NCBI GenBank assembly: GCA_020848995.1
Contig: JADLHA010000009.1
Span: forward strand, 20,676 to 84,675
DNA: 64,000 nt
Direction: 5' to 3'
Origin: Saprospiraceae bacterium
GTDB lineage: Bacteria > Bacteroidota > Bacteroidia > Chitinophagales > Saprospiraceae
Shown: positions 44,371 to 54,300 of the stretch, piece after piece
How the letters are laid out: each line of letters opens with the position of its first letter
Position numbering within the stretch: position 1 is the stretch's first letter
Translations under genes and position numbers: made by a program
Notes under the pieces: generated by a model
Told to the model about the DNA's origin: nothing
The model's input: the letters and a program-made list of their open reading frames with translations, nothing else
Databases searched by the model: none

Positions 44371-44691
44371 ATGGAATCATCAAATGAAATCTGCCTGCTC
44401 TTCAGCGCCTTTCCGGATGAAGCGTCAGCATTTCAATGTAGTGAATACCTGCTCAATAACAAACTCGCGGCTTGTGTGCAGCGAACCCCGGTATTGTCAA
44501 ATTATCTGTGGAAAGAGGGAATCGAGAGCAGCGAAGAAATCAATTTGATCGCCAAGACCTTGCCTGATACTGCAGCGCTGGCTCATCAGGCCATCCGTCG
44601 AATGCATCCCTATGAAATTCCCCTGATCGCAACCTTAAAGGTCTCTGTAAACGAGGACTACATGACTTGGATGAATCGCGTGCTGAAGTGA
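44371..44691 (+). CDS. cutA: CutA1 divalent-cation tolerance protein
   Basis: A 106-residue PII-like trimeric protein. The pattern NNKLAACVQRTPVLSNYLW (about 29-47), AKTLPDTAALAHQAIRRMHPYEIPLIATL and the YMTWM ending match CutA1. The family was named for copper tolerance in E. coli, but its function is unclear. It follows ppk1 by 4 bp and is probably co-transcribed. It converges with prfB. Confidence 0.92.
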   Translation: MESSNEICLLFSAFPDEASAFQCSEYLLNNKLAACVQRTPVLSNYLWKEGIESSEEINLIAKTLPDTAALAHQAIRRMHPYEIPLIATLKVSVNEDYMTWMNRVLK

Positions 44692-44737
44692 GTGCCGTTC
44701 AACCAATAGGCGCCTTCTATAGATCCCGCACAATCAG

Positions 44738-45842
44738 TTAATCCGCGTCGCCGTTGCTGCTGTCAGCAGATTTATTCATTAAAAATGCCTTGAGAAATTC
44801 GTCGAGGTAGCCATCGAGCACCAGTTCAGTCTGGGCAGTCTGATAGCCGGTGCGATGATCCTTCACCCTGCGGTCGTCCAGCACGTAAGAGCGGATCTGA
44901 GATCCCCACTCATTCTTCATTTTCGTCGCTTCAACCTTACTTTTTTCAACCATCTGGCGTTCCAGTTCCCGTTCGTAGAGTTTGGACTTCAGCAATTGAA
45001 TTGCCTTGTCGCGATTCTGGTGCTGGGAACGTTCCTGCTGGCATTCTACCACGATTCCACTGGGGAGGTGCCTGACGCGCACGGCAGATTCCGTTTTGTT
45101 GACATGCTGGCCGCCCGCTCCGCTCGACCGGAACGTATCCCATTCGAGATCTGAAGGGTTTACATCAATTTCAATGCGGTCGTCGATCAACGGATGAACA
45201 AAAACCGAAGAGAAGGAAGTCATGCGTTTGCCTTGTGCGTTGAAAGGACTCACGCGAACCAGGCGGTGCACCCCATTTTCTCCCTTGAGCAATCCGTAAG
45301 CATAGTCTCCTTGCACTTCGAGCTCCGCCGTTTTGATCCCGGCGACATCCCCTGCCTGATAGTTGATCTGGCTCACTTTGTAGCCGTTGCGCTCCGCCCA
45401 CATCTGATACATCCGGTACAACATGGCTGACCAGTCGCAACTCTCTGTGCCACCGGCTCCCGCATTGATCTCAATGACGCAACTCAGTTCGTCTTCCGGT
45501 TTATTCAGCGTAGAACGGAATTCAATGTCGTCGATGAGCGCCAGGCAATCGTTGTATTTTGCATCCAGCTCCTCCTCGGAAACTTCGCCGGCATCAAAAA
45601 ACTCCATCAGCACCTCAAGATCAGCAACCGCTGAATCTGCCTGCCCGTAGGAGGCAAGCCACTTTTTAGCCGACTTCAATTCTTTCATAACGGCTTCCGC
45701 CCTCTCCGGCTGGGTCCAGAACGCAGGATCGCCTGCCTGTTGTTCTTTGTCTTCTATGTCGAGTTTCTTTTTGTCGACGTCAAAGAAACCCCCTTAGCTC
45801 ACCGAGCCTTCTCTTTAAATCCTTGTATTGATCGATGGTCAT
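44738..45842 (-). CDS. prfB: Peptide chain release factor 2 with programmed +1 frameshift
   Basis: A RF2 of about 367 residues once the frameshift is included. The ATG at 45842 opens 20 codons (MTIDQYKDLKRRLGELRGFL) ending in an in-frame TGA (45782-45780). Skipping the T joins the rest in the +1 frame (GAC GTC GAC...), which runs to 44738. The site reads AGGGGG-TTT-CTT-TGA-C, the classical RF2 autoregulatory site. Domain marks: anticodon-like SPF in VRVSPFNAQGKRM (residue about 210), and the peptidyl-hydrolase GGQ in SSGAGGQHVNKTES (about 250). Read without the shift the N-terminus would be missing. FKBP lies upstream, separated by a terminator. Confidence 0.95.
45776..45797 (-). promoter_or_regulatory. 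Programmed +1 frameshift site of prfB
   Basis: On the minus strand AGGGGG precedes TTT CTT TGA C; the TGA is at 45782-45780. AGGGGG acts as an internal Shine-Dalgarno-like element and CTT-T is the slippery codon. Low RF2 lets ribosomes slip past the TGA, so RF2 controls its own synthesis (established for E. coli prfB). Confidence 0.93.
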
Positions 45843-45868
45843 CGATGAAGATTTAAAATGTTAAAAAT

Positions 45869-45905
45869 CAGGAGGAGGCATCCATTTAGTTAGACGCTCC
45901 TCCTG
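45869..45905 (-). terminator. Terminator between the FKBP and prfB genes
   Basis: Arms CAGGAGGAG and CTCCTCCTG (perfect 9 bp, outer ends 45869 and 45905), followed on the minus strand by ATTTTTAAC. It ends the FKBP transcript before prfB. Confidence 0.75.
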
Positions 45906-45947
45906 TTAAATTCCACCATGCGGATTGGCATAACCCGGGCGCGTTTG

Positions 45948-46847
45948 TTAATTCAACACCTTGCGTACCTCGATGTAAAACACCAGTTCGGAGTTTGCCG
46001 GGATGGTCGGTGGGGCACCTTCTGCTCCATAGGCAAGCGCTGCGGGGACGAACAAAGTGGCTTTGGATCCCTCAGGCAGATATGAAACGCCTTCGTCCCA
46101 TCCTGGAATGACTTCTCCCCTGCCGAGATTAAATAAAAACTCGCTACCACGCGACCAGGAATCGTCAAAGCGCGTTCCATCTGTCAACATGCCGTAATAA
46201 TGCACGCTAACAGATTTGCCGTTTTCCGGTTTAGGTCCTGACCCCATCTCGTGAACGATGTACTTCAGACCACTTTCTGTTTTAGTGAGGGTTGCATCGA
46301 GTTTACCGGCTTTGTATTGGGCCAGTACTTCGTTTGCTTTTTTGACAACCGCTTCAGCTTCTCCTTTGATGGCCTCCGCCCTTTCTGCAGCAGCGCGCTT
46401 TTCGATTTCCATATCTTGCTGGAAACCGGCATCATCCTTTTTGTCGATCAGGCTGACATGAAGGGCAATCTTCTCCGTATTGGGCAGGTTGAATCCCTTT
46501 TTCATGTCTTCGGTGAGCGGCTGGTAGACGATGGCGCTGTCGCCGGGTGACATCATGGAAAGGGCTTCGAAAATGGGCTGAGCCTTTTCGATGGCTTGCT
46601 TTTCCACCTTGGGCAGCTTGAACCGGATGACGTCCATCTCCCGTACCGACGAATAGAGCGTCGAATCGCCATCCTTAATGTGGTAGCGGAAGTAAAGGTA
46701 GTCTCCTTCCTTGACGACTTCACCAGGAGCGTCATTGATAATATCAATTTCAAAACCGCTCAGCGTCAATTGCTGCTTCTTGCTGCAAGACACCGATACC
46801 GTTAATACTGCCAACAACGGCAGCCATACATTTGTAAATATTTTCAT
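45948..46847 (-). CDS. FKBP-type peptidyl-prolyl isomerase lipoprotein
   Basis: A 299-residue lipoprotein: signal with lipobox TVSVSC (Cys about residue 21), an N-terminal degenerate FKBP-like part (about 30-140), an Ala/Glu-rich helix (about 145-185) and a C-terminal FKBP domain (about 190-297, GKSVSVHYYGMLTDGTRFDDS, GRGEVIPGWDEGV, LAYGAEGAPPTIPANSELVF). Catalytic aromatic/Asp residues are present in the second domain. It folds exported proteins at prolines. It follows the DHH phosphoesterase gene by 13 bp. Confidence 0.92.
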   Translation of the reverse strand: MKIFTNVWLPLLAVLTVSVSCSKKQQLTLSGFEIDIINDAPGEVVKEGDYLYFRYHIKDGDSTLYSSVREMDVIRFKLPKVEKQAIEKAQPIFEALSMMSPGDSAIVYQPLTEDMKKGFNLPNTEKIALHVSLIDKKDDAGFQQDMEIEKRAAAERAEAIKGEAEAVVKKANEVLAQYKAGKLDATLTKTESGLKYIVHEMGSGPKPENGKSVSVHYYGMLTDGTRFDDSWSRGSEFLFNLGRGEVIPGWDEGVSYLPEGSKATLFVPAALAYGAEGAPPTIPANSELVFYIEVRKVLN

Positions 46848-46860
46848 TGGTAAAGTGATT

Positions 46861-47874
46861 TCATGTTATGCTGGTTACCGCAGGAACGGGATTTTCTGCT
46901 ATTGCCTGCTTCAACCTGGAAATCGTTTCTTCCAGGGTGCACTTGCAATAGCCTCCGGATGCATTGCGGTGTCCACCACCGCTAAAGTAACGGCTGCAGA
47001 TCTGTTGAACGGAATAGTCTCCTTTGGAGCGAAGGGACAACTTCACAATAGCGGGCTGGTTCATCACCAGCGCCCCAACTTTTACCGATTTCAGCATCAT
47101 GAGGTAGTTGATGATGCCTTCGGTGTCACCGCGCTGGATGTCAAAATTGCGGTAGTCCTCACGGGTGAGCCAGATCAGCCCGAACTGCTGCTCCGGAAAG
47201 AGTTCCATCCGATTGTGCAGGCAATGCCCCAATAGTTTCAGGTACTTATCGGGGTATGAATTGTTGACCAGTTCCTGAATGCGGGTGTCGTTGAGTCCGG
47301 CTGATTTAAAGCGGGCGAGTATGCTGAATACGCGTTCGCTGGTGGCGTGACGGAAAGAACCCGTGTCGGTCATGATCCCCGTATAAAGGCATTGCATGAC
47401 GAGCATGCCGGGAAGCTTCCCGGGCTGTATTTTTTCAATGATGTTGAACACCAATTCAGAAGTGGAACTTGCAGACACTTCAGAAAACATCAGATCAGCG
47501 ATGGGAAAAGGGTCTATGTGGTGATCGATCATAACCCGGGGAGCCTGATTGGCCTCGACCAGGGGCGCAATTTTGTCGATGCGGTCCAACGAATTGAAAT
47601 CGAGCAAAAATACCAGCTCTGCCTTGCGGATCACCTCGGTAACCAGACCAGGCTCGAGGTCGTATACGAGGATTTCTTCCGTCTGCGGCATCCATTCAAA
47701 ATTGACGGGATATTCACTGGGAAAAATGACCCTTACATTGTGATTCAGAGACTGCAGAAAAAGACTCAATCCAAGGCAAGATCCAAGTGCATCCCCGTCG
47801 GGGTTCCGATGCGAAAGGATCACGCACTGTCTGGGGGTGCGGATCAGTTCCCTGAGCTGATCGAGGTTTTCCAT
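46861..47874 (-). CDS. nrnA: DHH/DHHA1 phosphoesterase (NrnA-like oligoribonuclease/pAp phosphatase)
   Basis: A 337-residue protein. The N-terminal DHH domain has VILSHRNPDGDALGSCLGL (about 18-36), LVFLLDFNSLDRI (about 86-98) and VMIDHHIDPF (about 112-121). The C-terminal DHHA1 domain has the RYFSGGGHRNASGGYC motif near 295-310. Members degrade nano-RNA and dephosphorylate 3'-phosphoadenosine-5'-phosphate. The start at 47874 (MENLDQL) is taken because it matches family N-termini; the longer ORF begins eight codons earlier. Divergent from ndk. Confidence 0.9.
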   Translation of the reverse strand: MENLDQLRELIRTPRQCVILSHRNPDGDALGSCLGLSLFLQSLNHNVRVIFPSEYPVNFEWMPQTEEILVYDLEPGLVTEVIRKAELVFLLDFNSLDRIDKIAPLVEANQAPRVMIDHHIDPFPIADLMFSEVSASSTSELVFNIIEKIQPGKLPGMLVMQCLYTGIMTDTGSFRHATSERVFSILARFKSAGLNDTRIQELVNNSYPDKYLKLLGHCLHNRMELFPEQQFGLIWLTREDYRNFDIQRGDTEGIINYLMMLKSVKVGALVMNQPAIVKLSLRSKGDYSVQQICSRYFSGGGHRNASGGYCKCTLEETISRLKQAIAENPVPAVTSIT

Positions 47875-47982
47875 CGGATAAAGTTGGCAAAAGTGCACAG
47901 AAATGTGCTTTTGCCGTCCTTTTGAATTGTTAACAGATCACAAAAAGAGCGAAGGCGTTAAAAAAGGCAGTGATCCGGGACA

Positions 47983-47990
47983 TAGCTTTG
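47983..47990 (+). promoter_or_regulatory. Bacteroidota -7 box TAGCTTTG upstream of ndk
   Basis: An exact TAnnTTTG match. Predicted start is about 47997, leader 17 nt before the ATG at 48014. This supports the 48014 start over the longer ORF. Confidence 0.6.
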
Positions 47991-48013
47991 CCGCGCAAAA
48001 CCAAAAATTGGAT

Positions 48014-48433
48014 ATGGCAGGAAACAGAACGTTTACCATGATCAAACCCGATGCGGTCAAAGCTGGACACATCGGAAATATTTTGCAGCAGATCAACCAG
48101 GCGGGCTTCCGCATCGTAGCGATGAAACTCACCCAAATGTCATCACAAAAAGCTGGAGACTTTTACGCTATCCACCGCGAGCGACCATTCTACCAGGAGT
48201 TGGTCGCCTTTATGTCGAGCGGACCGATCGTAGCTGCCATCTTGGAAAAAGACAACGCTGTCGAAGAGTTCAGAAAACTCATCGGGGCTACGGATCCCGC
48301 CAAGGCGGATCCCGGGACCATCCGTGCCCGGTTTGCCAAAAGTGTTGGGGAAAACGCCGTGCACGGTTCTGACTCCGACGACAACGCCATCGTAGAAAGC
48401 AACTTTCATTTTGCCGCGACGGAACGATTCTAG
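48014..48433 (+). CDS. ndk: Nucleoside diphosphate kinase
   Basis: A 139-residue kinase that balances nucleoside triphosphates via a phospho-His. Marks are [18 protein letters not shown] (about 4-21), the nucleotide-binding [18 protein letters not shown] (about 55-72), [16 protein letters not shown] (about 94-109) and the active-site NAVHGSDS (about 115-122). The start at 48014 is set by the promoter box and family length. It is convergent with the cytochrome gene. Confidence 0.95.
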   Translation: MAGNRTFTMIKPDAVKAGHIGNILQQINQAGFRIVAMKLTQMSSQKAGDFYAIHRERPFYQELVAFMSSGPIVAAILEKDNAVEEFRKLIGATDPAKADPGTIRARFAKSVGENAVHGSDSDDNAIVESNFHFAATERF

Positions 48434-48481
48434 ACGTCTGGTATAGCCCTTGTAACGGCCTTTAGCGACACTGCTTTTGGC

Positions 48482-48844
48482 TCATTTACCAACTTCTTTC
48501 TTCCTGAATCTCAGGTAGTTGAGTATCGATTCAACCTCTGCATAACTCAGGGAATCCACCATCCCGTGGTTCTTTCCCGCGCTCATGGATATTTTGGCCT
48601 GATAAATGTCGAGTTGGGCATGGGAGAAGTTTGGTATATTTTCTTTTCCTCCTCCGTTGATTCCGTGGCACTCTGAACAAAACTGGCCATAGAGCAACTT
48701 ACCCCGGTCGAGGTAGCTGACCAGCGACTGTTTGGAGGAAGGGTTCATGTTTTCAGGAATGAGGTATTCGCTGTTTTTGGGGGAACATTGCATGACAAGG
48801 GCGGCCACCGCGAGCGGACCCAAGGTTAAAAGGGTGGATTTCAT
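48482..48844 (-). CDS. Small c-type cytochrome lipoprotein
   Basis: A 120-residue lipoprotein with signal and Cys (about residue 20, ALVMQCSPK), then one c-type haem site CSECHG (about 56-61) and a distal Met candidate (AGKNHGMVDSLSY). It is probably an electron-transfer partner of the di-heme peroxidase-like protein encoded directly upstream; its ATG lies 2 nt beyond that stop codon. It depends on the Ccm system at the other end of the window. An in-frame TTG two codons earlier is an unlikely start. Confidence 0.85.
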   Translation of the reverse strand: MKSTLLTLGPLAVAALVMQCSPKNSEYLIPENMNPSSKQSLVSYLDRGKLLYGQFCSECHGINGGGKENIPNFSHAQLDIYQAKISMSAGKNHGMVDSLSYAEVESILNYLRFRKKEVGK

Positions 48845-48846
48845 GT

Positions 48847-50793
48847 TCAATAAACACCTCCCGCCACTCGCCGGTTCAGCTTCCTCTTTTGCGATGCAGG
48901 AAGCATGGGGATTCCAGGCAGGTATTCCAGGTGTTCGTCAAGTTGGTCCAGGAAGCGCAGCAAGTGCCTTTTGTCAGTGTCGCTGAGGCGCAGGCTGTCG
49001 GACGAAAGGGTCTGTCCGGGTACATTCAAACCCTTACCGGCACCTCCACCGGCATTGTAAAATTCAATCACCTCCTCAAGTGTGCTGAATGCACCGTTGT
49101 GCATGTAGGGTTTCGTGCGCGCTACATTGCGCAGGCTGCCTGTCCGGAAGGCATTTTGCATTTCGGGCACTGCGAGTTGGCGGTAGCGTCCCGGATCCGG
49201 ACTCAGTCGTGCAGCCGTAGAATCATCCGGAACTCCCAAAACCTCGAATTCGTTTCCCGAATATGGAGGTTTGATGCCACCAAAATGAGGCGGAAAGTGA
49301 CAGGTTGCACACTGCGCGCGACCCATAAACAAGTTGAAACCGTGACGAACGGCATCAGACGGTGTAACCAATGCGTTGATGGCATCATCAAAAGCAGAAC
49401 CCGCTGTATCAAAGGCGGTGTAATAGGCAATGATCGCGGCTGCGACGTGTTCGAATCCCGGTTTGGGATTTACCGTGTGGGCTGCCAGGCGCGACAGGGT
49501 GTTGCGGTAATCGTCGCATGACAGAATTTCCTGCATGGTGGTGCGCTCGTCTCCGTTCATTTCATCGACCTTTTTATGGACGGCGATCAGTTGATCCATA
49601 AGGCTGAGGTGCTCGCCGTCGACCAGGATGAGGTGATTGAGCGACGCATTGATCAAGCTTGGAGCGTTGCGTTCAAGGCGGCCGGTGCGATCAAAATTGA
49701 TCGGGGTGCGAACGCTGGTATCCGTAAAAAAATGAGATGGAAGGTGGCAGGATGCGCAGGATCGCTGGTTGTTACCCGATAGCAGCGGTTCATAGAAGAG
49801 TTGCTCTCCAAGGCGCACCACTTCGCGGTAAATGCTGTCAGAAGCCCGACGAAACAGAGGTCTTTCTTCCTGCGCACGGTATAGATTTTTGGAAAAGATC
49901 CGGTCGGCGGCATCCGAAAGTGCGTAATCGACCAGACTGCGGGAACGATACCGCTTTTGCCTGATCAGACCGGCATTCAGTGCGTAAAGGGGCTGTACGT
50001 AGTCCCTGATCCAGTAAAAATGATCAAATTCTGAGTAGGGTCTTGCTGTATGTTGAGCAACAAATGCAATGGCCGCTTCGTAGAGTGAGTCGTAGGTAGT
50101 GGGAAAAGCCTCGTTGCCCCCCCCCCCTCCAAAGGCCCGGTAAATCTCCCGGGTATCCAGCAACATTTGGTACAGTTCCGGAATGATGCGGGATGAATCG
50201 GGACATTCAAATCCCGTAGTGTAAATGGCGGCCAGGTTGAGCAGGAACAAGCGGTTTGCAAAATAAAAATGGGCTGGGTCGTCCAACTGCCTGCGGTTGC
50301 TATCCTGCCGGAAGGCCCCTATGGACTCCCTTGCTGCCCTTAGCAGGACCCGGGCAGAATCCCAGTGCATTTCAGGTTCTTCCAGGTAAGTCTCCAGGAG
50401 GAACAAGCCTCCTGAAACCCGAAGGTATGGAGGCTCCCACTTTTCAAAGACCTCGACTTCCCATTCTACCGGCAGTACGCCATGCACCCGGCGATATTGG
50501 ATGGGATCCACGTAGCGCATCCAAAAATCTGCTGCCTTTAAAGCTCTTCGGGCAGCCGGCAAGCGTTCTAAAACCGATGCCTGGTTTTCTCCGGAATGGG
50601 CATCCGCAATGTGTAGCAGCTCGTCCAAATGCGATTGCAGCGCATCGAGTCGGCTGTCGTAACGCAATTTGTAGAACTCGGGAACGTCGTTTCCAAACCG
50701 AGCATTTCGAAAGTCAGGGCTCATCCATAAAGAACCTGCCCCCCATCCAAAAACCAGGAATAAATGTATAAGATTCCAGAATCGCGATGACAT
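48847..50793 (-). CDS. Di-heme cytochrome c peroxidase/MauG-like protein with helical N-terminal domain
   Basis: A 648-residue exported protein. N-terminal signal or anchor (about 6-25), a helical region of about 280 residues with no haem motif (about 30-315), then the cytochrome c peroxidase/MauG-type domain with two c-haem sites: CASCHLPSHFF (about 347-357) and CATCHFPPHFGG (about 490-501). Also YMHNGAFSTLEEVIEFYN (about 581-598), as in the peroxidase family. A coding run of 11 G (minus strand, 50117-50127) encodes a Gly run in the N-terminal region and is a candidate slippage site. Possible roles: peroxide removal or cofactor maturation. Confidence 0.87.
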   Translation of the reverse strand: MSSRFWNLIHLFLVFGWGAGSLWMSPDFRNARFGNDVPEFYKLRYDSRLDALQSHLDELLHIADAHSGENQASVLERLPAARRALKAADFWMRYVDPIQYRRVHGVLPVEWEVEVFEKWEPPYLRVSGGLFLLETYLEEPEMHWDSARVLLRAARESIGAFRQDSNRRQLDDPAHFYFANRLFLLNLAAIYTTGFECPDSSRIIPELYQMLLDTREIYRAFGGGGGNEAFPTTYDSLYEAAIAFVAQHTARPYSEFDHFYWIRDYVQPLYALNAGLIRQKRYRSRSLVDYALSDAADRIFSKNLYRAQEERPLFRRASDSIYREVVRLGEQLFYEPLLSGNNQRSCASCHLPSHFFTDTSVRTPINFDRTGRLERNAPSLINASLNHLILVDGEHLSLMDQLIAVHKKVDEMNGDERTTMQEILSCDDYRNTLSRLAAHTVNPKPGFEHVAAAIIAYYTAFDTAGSAFDDAINALVTPSDAVRHGFNLFMGRAQCATCHFPPHFGGIKPPYSGNEFEVLGVPDDSTAARLSPDPGRYRQLAVPEMQNAFRTGSLRNVARTKPYMHNGAFSTLEEVIEFYNAGGGAGKGLNVPGQTLSSDSLRLSDTDKRHLLRFLDQLDEHLEYLPGIPMLPASQKRKLNRRVAGGVY

Positions 50794-51354
50794 AAACCGT
50801 TTGATGGCAACCTACATTGCTCTAAACGGGCCCAAAATAAGGATGAGCTCCGCAAAATAAGTTCCCTTGCTGACCGCCATGAAATGGCCTCAGCAACTGA
50901 GTAAAAGATGCAAATTGGCAAAATTCCGCTGATTAGAGCCTTTCCTTCGTGAATACCCTACAATTGAAAATGTTAATTTTTTCAAAAAAAAAAGAATAAC
51001 ATTATCTTTGGAAGGTATTTAAACAGACAGTAGCAGGACTAAATTATTGGTATTGTGCACTTTACATATCGTTAATGATATCTAAGGGCACTGACCCCAC
51101 TAATGGTCCCCTATTGCTTTTATCGACCTGAGACAAATGATTGCAAATATTGTGCATCAATCTTTTGCCTCGACGGACCATTTGGGGGCAGGCAACGAAG
51201 CGAATGTTAGACATGCGTCTTTATCGCAAAGGTGTTGCCGTCTGTATTTTCTCCACGTTCTCTTAAGCATTTTTTACCTCACCAGTCACCCATTGCAAGG
51301 GGACGTTCATCGTCTCCAGCTGAGTGCGATTGTATTTTTTCAAAGTCTGTGTTT
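50794..51354. other. 561-bp region upstream of the giant repeat gene
   Basis: It divides the peroxidase gene from the giant gene. It contains a -7 box TATCTTTG (51003-51010) and then about 340 nt of leader with no credible gene. A 73-codon ORF at 51137-51358 has no recognisable features. A short inverted repeat TATC/GATA lies at about 51067-51080. Confidence 0.6.
51003..51010 (+). promoter_or_regulatory. Bacteroidota -7 box TATCTTTG upstream of the giant gene
   Basis: An exact TAnnTTTG match preceded by A- and T-runs. Predicted start is about 51017, giving an unusually long leader of about 338 nt. Confidence 0.5.
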
Positions 51355-54300
51355 ATGATGCATCCAGTTTGTCGACCTTCAGGCCTTTGCGCAGCGAATT
51401 TGTCTGCTGCCAGCCCCAAAAACCTCAGGTCAAGCGACGAACGGCGAAACCTTAGCTCGCTGTTAAAAGGAGGACTTTTTCACAATGTCTTCAAAAAGCT
51501 AGGTACGACCAGGCTTACTGTCTGCTGCATCATTGCAGGTTTGACTGCCACGGGTCCAATTTCCGGGCAAGTAGCCCGAAGCCTGGATCCCGAACTCGCA
51601 GTCCAGGTGAACAAAACGCTCAAAGAAAACGCCGAAGTCCTGCGCTTTGTCGAAAACAAGGGGCAATTCCCGGTCGAAAGAGTATTGTATTACCTGGAAG
51701 GGAAACAAGGGACCGTTTTCATCGAGAAAAACCGCCTCAAATTCGTAGCAAAGGAATACGTCAATACTAATCCCACCGAAGCATTGCCGGGGATCCTTCC
51801 GGAGGAGGATCCACTTCAAGTCAGCGAACACTCCTTTTTTGTCGATTTCGAGGATGCTAACGAAAAACCAACCATTCGCCTGGGAGATCAGTTTGGTACG
51901 CGCTATAATTTTTTCACTGCTCTCGACTCAACAAAATGGGTTACCGGAGTACGGGCGGCCAAGGAGTTGACCCTTGAAGATGTATACGATGGCATAGACC
52001 TCAGGATTTACAGCAACGCAGATGGATCGATGGAGTTCGACTGGGTCATCGACTCAGCGGAAGATTTTCAGAAGATCCTCATGCATTTCAGTGGGCAGGA
52101 TGGGTTGAGCGTAGACAAACAAGGAAATCTGAGTGTAGGCCTCCGCTTCACCGAGGTAACCTTCAACATCCCGGAGGCCTACCAGGTTGGCGTAAATGGA
52201 AAAGAACCAGCAGATGTGCGGTTCAAGAAGCTAACAGGCAACAGAGTTGCCTTTGCGGTTGGAAGTATGCTAAAGCCGGAATTGCCACTGGTCATCGACC
52301 CCGTGCTCGTATGGGGTACTTATATGGATGGCAATACCACGAACGGCAACACATTTGACCAATATCTCTATGCCATTGCGCTGGACTCTGCGACCAATAT
52401 CCTCTATTGCGCCGGGGCCACCAACATCAACATCCCTACATCAGGAGGCCAGGGGTACGATGCCGACGGATGGCGTAACACGGTAACGAACCTGAACAGT
52501 GGACCCAACTCAAGTCCTTATGTGACGGTCATCTACCGGATCAATTCCATAGGTAATGATTTGCTCGACCTGACGCTTTATGCAAATGCAACCGCATCAC
52601 CTGGCCAGACCAGCCGCGCTCACAGCCTGAGCCTTTCACAAAACAGGGTTTTTGTGGGAGGCTTTACCAATCATGATCTGCCGATGACCGGATCGCCCTT
52701 TGACGGTGGCCGAAATAACCAGGATGCCTATGTTGCCGTCTTCAGCAAAAACCTTGACACCTTCATATATGCCTCCTACCTGGGCAGCAACGGAAACGAA
52801 ACATTCGGAACGACCTCTATCCAGGCCATCGATGACAACTCCTATGTGTTGGGCTTCACCCCGGACGATGCACTGCCAACCGGCAGCCCCAATTACCTGC
52901 CGGATGCATCAGCGTACGACATTACCTTTGGCGGAGTTTTCGACATGTACATGTGTAAATTCTCCAGCCTTAACACCATGGCCTGGGGGACTTACATCGG
53001 AGGTACCCTGGGCGACACGCTCAACGACCTCGAGATCATCCCCAACGGCAAGATCATTTTTGCAGGCTGGACTCAAAGTACTACCGGGCTAACGGAGGTA
53101 AACAGTGCCGCCGCGAGCGGCAGCAATTCAGATGGCCTCATCGGCATCATCAGCGGCGACGGCCACACCATGCATTACCTCGACAAGATAGGTGGGCCGA
53201 ACCGCGACCGGATCTTCGACCTGGAATGGTATGACGGGGTGCTCTATTTTACCGGGGCCGTTAACAGCGGGTTCCCTCTGGGAACGGGGAACAAATACGA
53301 CAGCACGTACAATGGCGGTACCAACCTCTGGAATGGCTTCAACGGTTCTGCCTCCGACGCCATCATTGGCCGGGTAAACGACACTGGAGGCTCTTCAGGC
53401 TATAAAGCAACCTATTATGGGGCTCCGGGCCCGGGCGGCACCAACAACGCCTATTCTAACGAACTGGGCAACGGGATCAAGCAAGTGACCACCGGCGGCT
53501 GCGGCGGCGGCAATGAGGCCACCTTTATTTTAGTTTGGGGAACGGTAACAGGCAGCGGCTTGCCAACAAAAAACCTGAACAACGAGAGTTTTTTTGATTC
53601 TCTGGGCACCAACGGCGGAACGGACATGTTCTTTGCCGGATTTAAAAATACCCTGGACACACTGGTATATGGCACCTACGTCGGTGGCAACAACAACGAT
53701 TACCTCGGCAATGTTGGAGACCCCCGGGGAGCCAACCACCTGCTCGTATATGGATCGAACATTTATGTAGGAACAACCACCCACTCTACTAGCTCAAACG
53801 CACCAACCTACGTCCAAAATGGTTTTGACGTTTCCAAATCCAATGGTGGCAATGACTCTCACGTCATATTTGAGATTGAGATCGCCTCGATTGTAGAATC
53901 CGATTTCAGCGATGCTCCCTTGTGGCTGGGAAAACCGCTCCATACCATCTTGTGTGATGACCTGCGTTTGGGCTCTAAGCTTGACTCGGAAAGCTCCTCT
54001 CAGCACACCAAAGATGCTGATGGCGACGACATCCTTGGAATGGATGACGAAGATTGCGTGTCCAACCCGCCGTCGCTGACGGCAGGGGCCAATCAGAACG
54101 TTTCTGTCACCATAGACAGCATTGTAAACACGACCGGCGGAAATGTCAACCTTTACGCCTGGATCAACCTCAACGGGGATAACATGTTTGGCTTTGAGGT
54201 TGCCGAAGCCAGAACAGCTACCATCGCAAACAACCATAGTGGCCCGGTAACACTTAACTGGAACAATGTGACCGTCAGCGGCCCCGACACCAACAAGTAT

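Noticed and set aside
47903..48013. N-terminal extension of ndk
   Set aside because: The promoter box TAGCTTTG sits inside this stretch, and family members start at MAGNRTF-like sequence.
51137..51358. 73-codon ORF directly before the giant gene
   Set aside because: It has no recognisable domain and an odd amino-acid composition, and overlaps the giant gene's start. It is more likely leader sequence.
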